Below the pieces are notes generated by a model. The model saw only the letters and a program-made list of their open reading frames with translations, ran no database searches and was not told the origin of the DNA. DNA of 64,000 bases from Synechococcus sp. MEDNS5 (lineage in GTDB: Bacteria; Cyanobacteriota; Cyanobacteriia; PCC-6307; Cyanobiaceae): the NCBI RefSeq assembly GCF_014279875.1, contig NZ_CP047952.1, positions 496,001 to 560,000 of the forward strand. Reading direction: 5' to 3'. This document shows positions 62,423 to 64,000 of the stretch, one piece after another; positions within the stretch are counted from its first letter, which is position 1; each line of letters begins with the position of its first letter. The translations under genes were made by a program, and so were the position numbers.

Positions 62423-63400
62423 TCAGCCCTTCGAGGACTTGCAGCGGTCTTTCAAGAGGTCGCGTTCGAAGGCTGACTGGGGTGCGATCCACGTCTTCCA
62501 GCTGCCATTGGCGCCCGTTACGTTGATCTTTCCAGCAGAGCAGTTCACCGCCACATAAAGGGACTGTCCATCGCTGTTCAACGTGGGTGCGACCTCGCTG
62601 CCTCCCATTAACTGCCAGTTTCCCCAGTCCACCTGAAGGGGGCCGTAGGTCTTCCACTCCGCTTTGTTCGGTTGGATGGCAGGTTCTGTTTTTGTTGTGT
62701 TGGCCTTCGCAGTGATGACCGGCTTGGCCTTGGCTGTTGGTTGGGGCTGAGGCCTTGGTTGCGCTTTCGTCTCAGGAACTGCTGCCGTATGGGGTTGAGT
62801 TTCACTGGCTCGAAGCATCAGCTTGGTGCCCACGGTCACCTGGTTGGGATCAGCAATGGAATTGACGCTCACCAAGGAAGCCACAGGGATTTCGTAGGCC
62901 TTGGCGATCTGCGTCAGGGTCTGGCCGCGGGCCACGGTGTGGCTTGTGGCATTGGGATTAGCCTTCACCGGTACAGGTTTGAGCTTGGGTTTGGCAGCTG
63001 TTTTCGGTTTCGGTAGTACTGCGTTGCTGGGAAGTTTCAGTGTCTGGCCTTGTTCCACATGATCGGCACTGGCGAGGCCGTTTAGTGCCATTAGCTGGCG
63101 CTCACTCACGCGGTACTGAAGCGCGATCGCACCAAGCGTGTCTCCGGATCGCACCGTATGCCGGCCTTTTCCAGCTGTGACGCCTGCGGCTGCACCGCTT
63201 GGAAGACGCAGGGTCTGACCCGCTTCCACGTGGTTGGAGTCGCGAAGTCCGTTCACACGCATCAAGCTGCCGACGGACACCCCGTAGCGAGCAGCGATAT
63301 CGGAGAGGGTGTCACCAGCTCTCACCGTCACGTTCGCTGCGCCCGATGGAAGGGGTGACAGGGCGATGAGGGCGAGGAGTGCTAACAGGGTGCGGCGCAT
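62423..63400 (-). CDS. LysM-repeat exported protein
   Basis: A 325-residue protein with a signal peptide (RRTLLALLALIALSPLPSGA). Three LysM peptidoglycan-binding repeats follow: VTVRAGDTLSDIAARYGVSV, HTVRSGDTLGAIALQYRVSE and HTVARGQTLTQIAKAYEIPV. A Lys/Pro/Ala-rich linker leads to a C-terminal ~80-residue domain (PLQVDWGNWQLMGGSEVAPT) of unknown role, not a recognised peptidase. It may be a wall-bound structural or amidase-accessory protein. It is convergent with recQ. Confidence 0.88.
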   Translation of the reverse strand: MRRTLLALLALIALSPLPSGAANVTVRAGDTLSDIAARYGVSVGSLMRVNGLRDSNHVEAGQTLRLPSGAAAGVTAGKGRHTVRSGDTLGAIALQYRVSERQLMALNGLASADHVEQGQTLKLPSNAVLPKPKTAAKPKLKPVPVKANPNATSHTVARGQTLTQIAKAYEIPVASLVSVNSIADPNQVTVGTKLMLRASETQPHTAAVPETKAQPRPQPQPTAKAKPVITAKANTTKTEPAIQPNKAEWKTYGPLQVDWGNWQLMGGSEVAPTLNSDGQSLYVAVNCSAGKINVTGANGSWKTWIAPQSAFERDLLKDRCKSSKG

Positions 63401-63478
63401 ACATCTCCGACTGCTGGGCGAACCATAAGGTGCCTTCCGCGGGACGCCAGCCCTGCTTCATCGGCTCGTCAGGGAAAA

Positions 63479-64000
63479 TCAGCTCAAAAGGCGACGGAAT
63501 GTTTCTGGCTTCAGTATGTAGGGGGGATATCGCTGCGGTAAATCGAGCCAGAACGGCCGTTTCAGCACCGATCGTTCATGCGAAAACGTGCGGAATCCGG
63601 CCTCGCCGTGATGGGATCCCATGCCACTGGCCCCTACGCCTCCGAAGGCCAGGCCTGGAACCCCAGCCTGGAGGATGACATCGTTAAAACAGACGGTTCC
63701 AGAGCTCGTGGAGCGCAGCAGGCGTTGTTGCTCGCCCTGATCACCTCCGAACAGGTAAATGGCGAGAGGTTTGTTCTGACCTTGCATGCGGGTGATGGCA
63801 TGGTTGACATCAGGAATTTCAATCATCGGCAAAAGAGGACCGAAGAGTTCATCGGCCATCAGCGGGTCGGTGTCGTCATCGATGCTGATCAGCGTTGGAG
63901 CAATCCTGCGGCGGGTTTCATCGCATTCCCCTCCAAGTAGGACGCGTCCTTCGGCCTGTGCAGTTTTGAGCAAGCCCGCCAAGCGTCCGTAGTGACGCTC
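63479..64000 (-). CDS. Aldehyde dehydrogenase family protein (N-terminus beyond the window)
   Basis: This is the C-terminal ~173 residues of an ALDH3-like enzyme that oxidises aldehydes (in cyanobacteria often fatty aldehydes) with NAD(P). RIAPTLISIDDDTDPLMADE, then LFGPLLPMIEIPD, matches the conserved E-FGP segment. FNDVILQAGVPGLAFGGVGA and SGMGSHHGEAGFRTFSHERS follow, with RYPPY near the end. The catalytic cysteine lies to the right of base 64000. The frame remains open at the window edge. Confidence 0.9.
   Translation of the reverse strand, partial: ERHYGRLAGLLKTAQAEGRVLLGGECDETRRRIAPTLISIDDDTDPLMADELFGPLLPMIEIPDVNHAITRMQGQNKPLAIYLFGGDQGEQQRLLRSTSSGTVCFNDVILQAGVPGLAFGGVGASGMGSHHGEAGFRTFSHERSVLKRPFWLDLPQRYPPYILKPETFRRLLS

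Overview
The window is a stretch of a marine Synechococcus chromosome (a cyanobacterium, most likely subcluster 5.1). The evidence is a complete phycoerythrin-I/phycoerythrin-II rod locus together with psbB, psbT, psbM, psaE, petB, petD, a PanC-Cmk fusion and a 16S-Ile-Ala-23S-5S rRNA operon. Gene packing is tight, with many 1-4 nt overlaps. I see no transposon, phage or CRISPR.

Layout. (1) 1-3.3 kb: purM (cut by the left edge), rlpA and panC/cmk. (2) 3.3-28.8 kb: the phycobilisome rod region. It opens with a phycocyanin operon (rpcB-rpcA, then cpcT, an E/F lyase pair and a small tyrosine phosphatase). The bilin reductases pebA-pebB, an S-type lyase and cpeBA (PE-I) follow. Next come the lyase/chaperone genes cpeY, cpeZ and cpeF, then mpeC, mpeBA (PE-II) and an mpeY-type lyase, then the cpeS-cpeT-cpeR set. 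The region ends with a linker series (cpeE-like, a 548-residue double linker, cpeC-like), a pentapeptide protein, a membrane-tailed CpcL-type linker and an AplA-like protein. Between these sit small unknown genes, four of them Nif11-like, and one 57-residue ORF that overlaps cpeS. (3) 29-51 kb: housekeeping and photosynthesis genes, including comF, metK, rpsA, nrdR, psbB-psbT, psbM, dprA, prmC, tsaC, minCDE, ctpA, petBD, a transporter and a GH100 invertase. (4) 51.8-57.2 kb: the rRNA operon. (5) 57.3-64 kb: mtnC-mtnB-mutM-psaE, an unknown protein, recQ, a LysM protein and a truncated aldehyde dehydrogenase.

How the rod genes fit together. PebA and PebB make phycoerythrobilin. S-, T- and E/F-type lyases attach bilins to the cysteines that can be counted in RpcA/B, CpeA/B, MpeA/B and MpeC. 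Linkers stack the discs, and CpeR probably activates PE gene expression. The lyase at the PC operon is split into E and F subunits rather than an RpcG fusion, and no mpeU is seen. Together these suggest a green-light (low-phycourobilin) pigment type; this is inference.

The most promising undescribed material is the set of small conserved-looking genes inside the rod locus: the Nif11-like proteins, the Met-rich 57-residue ORF, and the 149/116-residue convergent pair. An unusual overlapping palindrome also lies in front of the PE linker operon.
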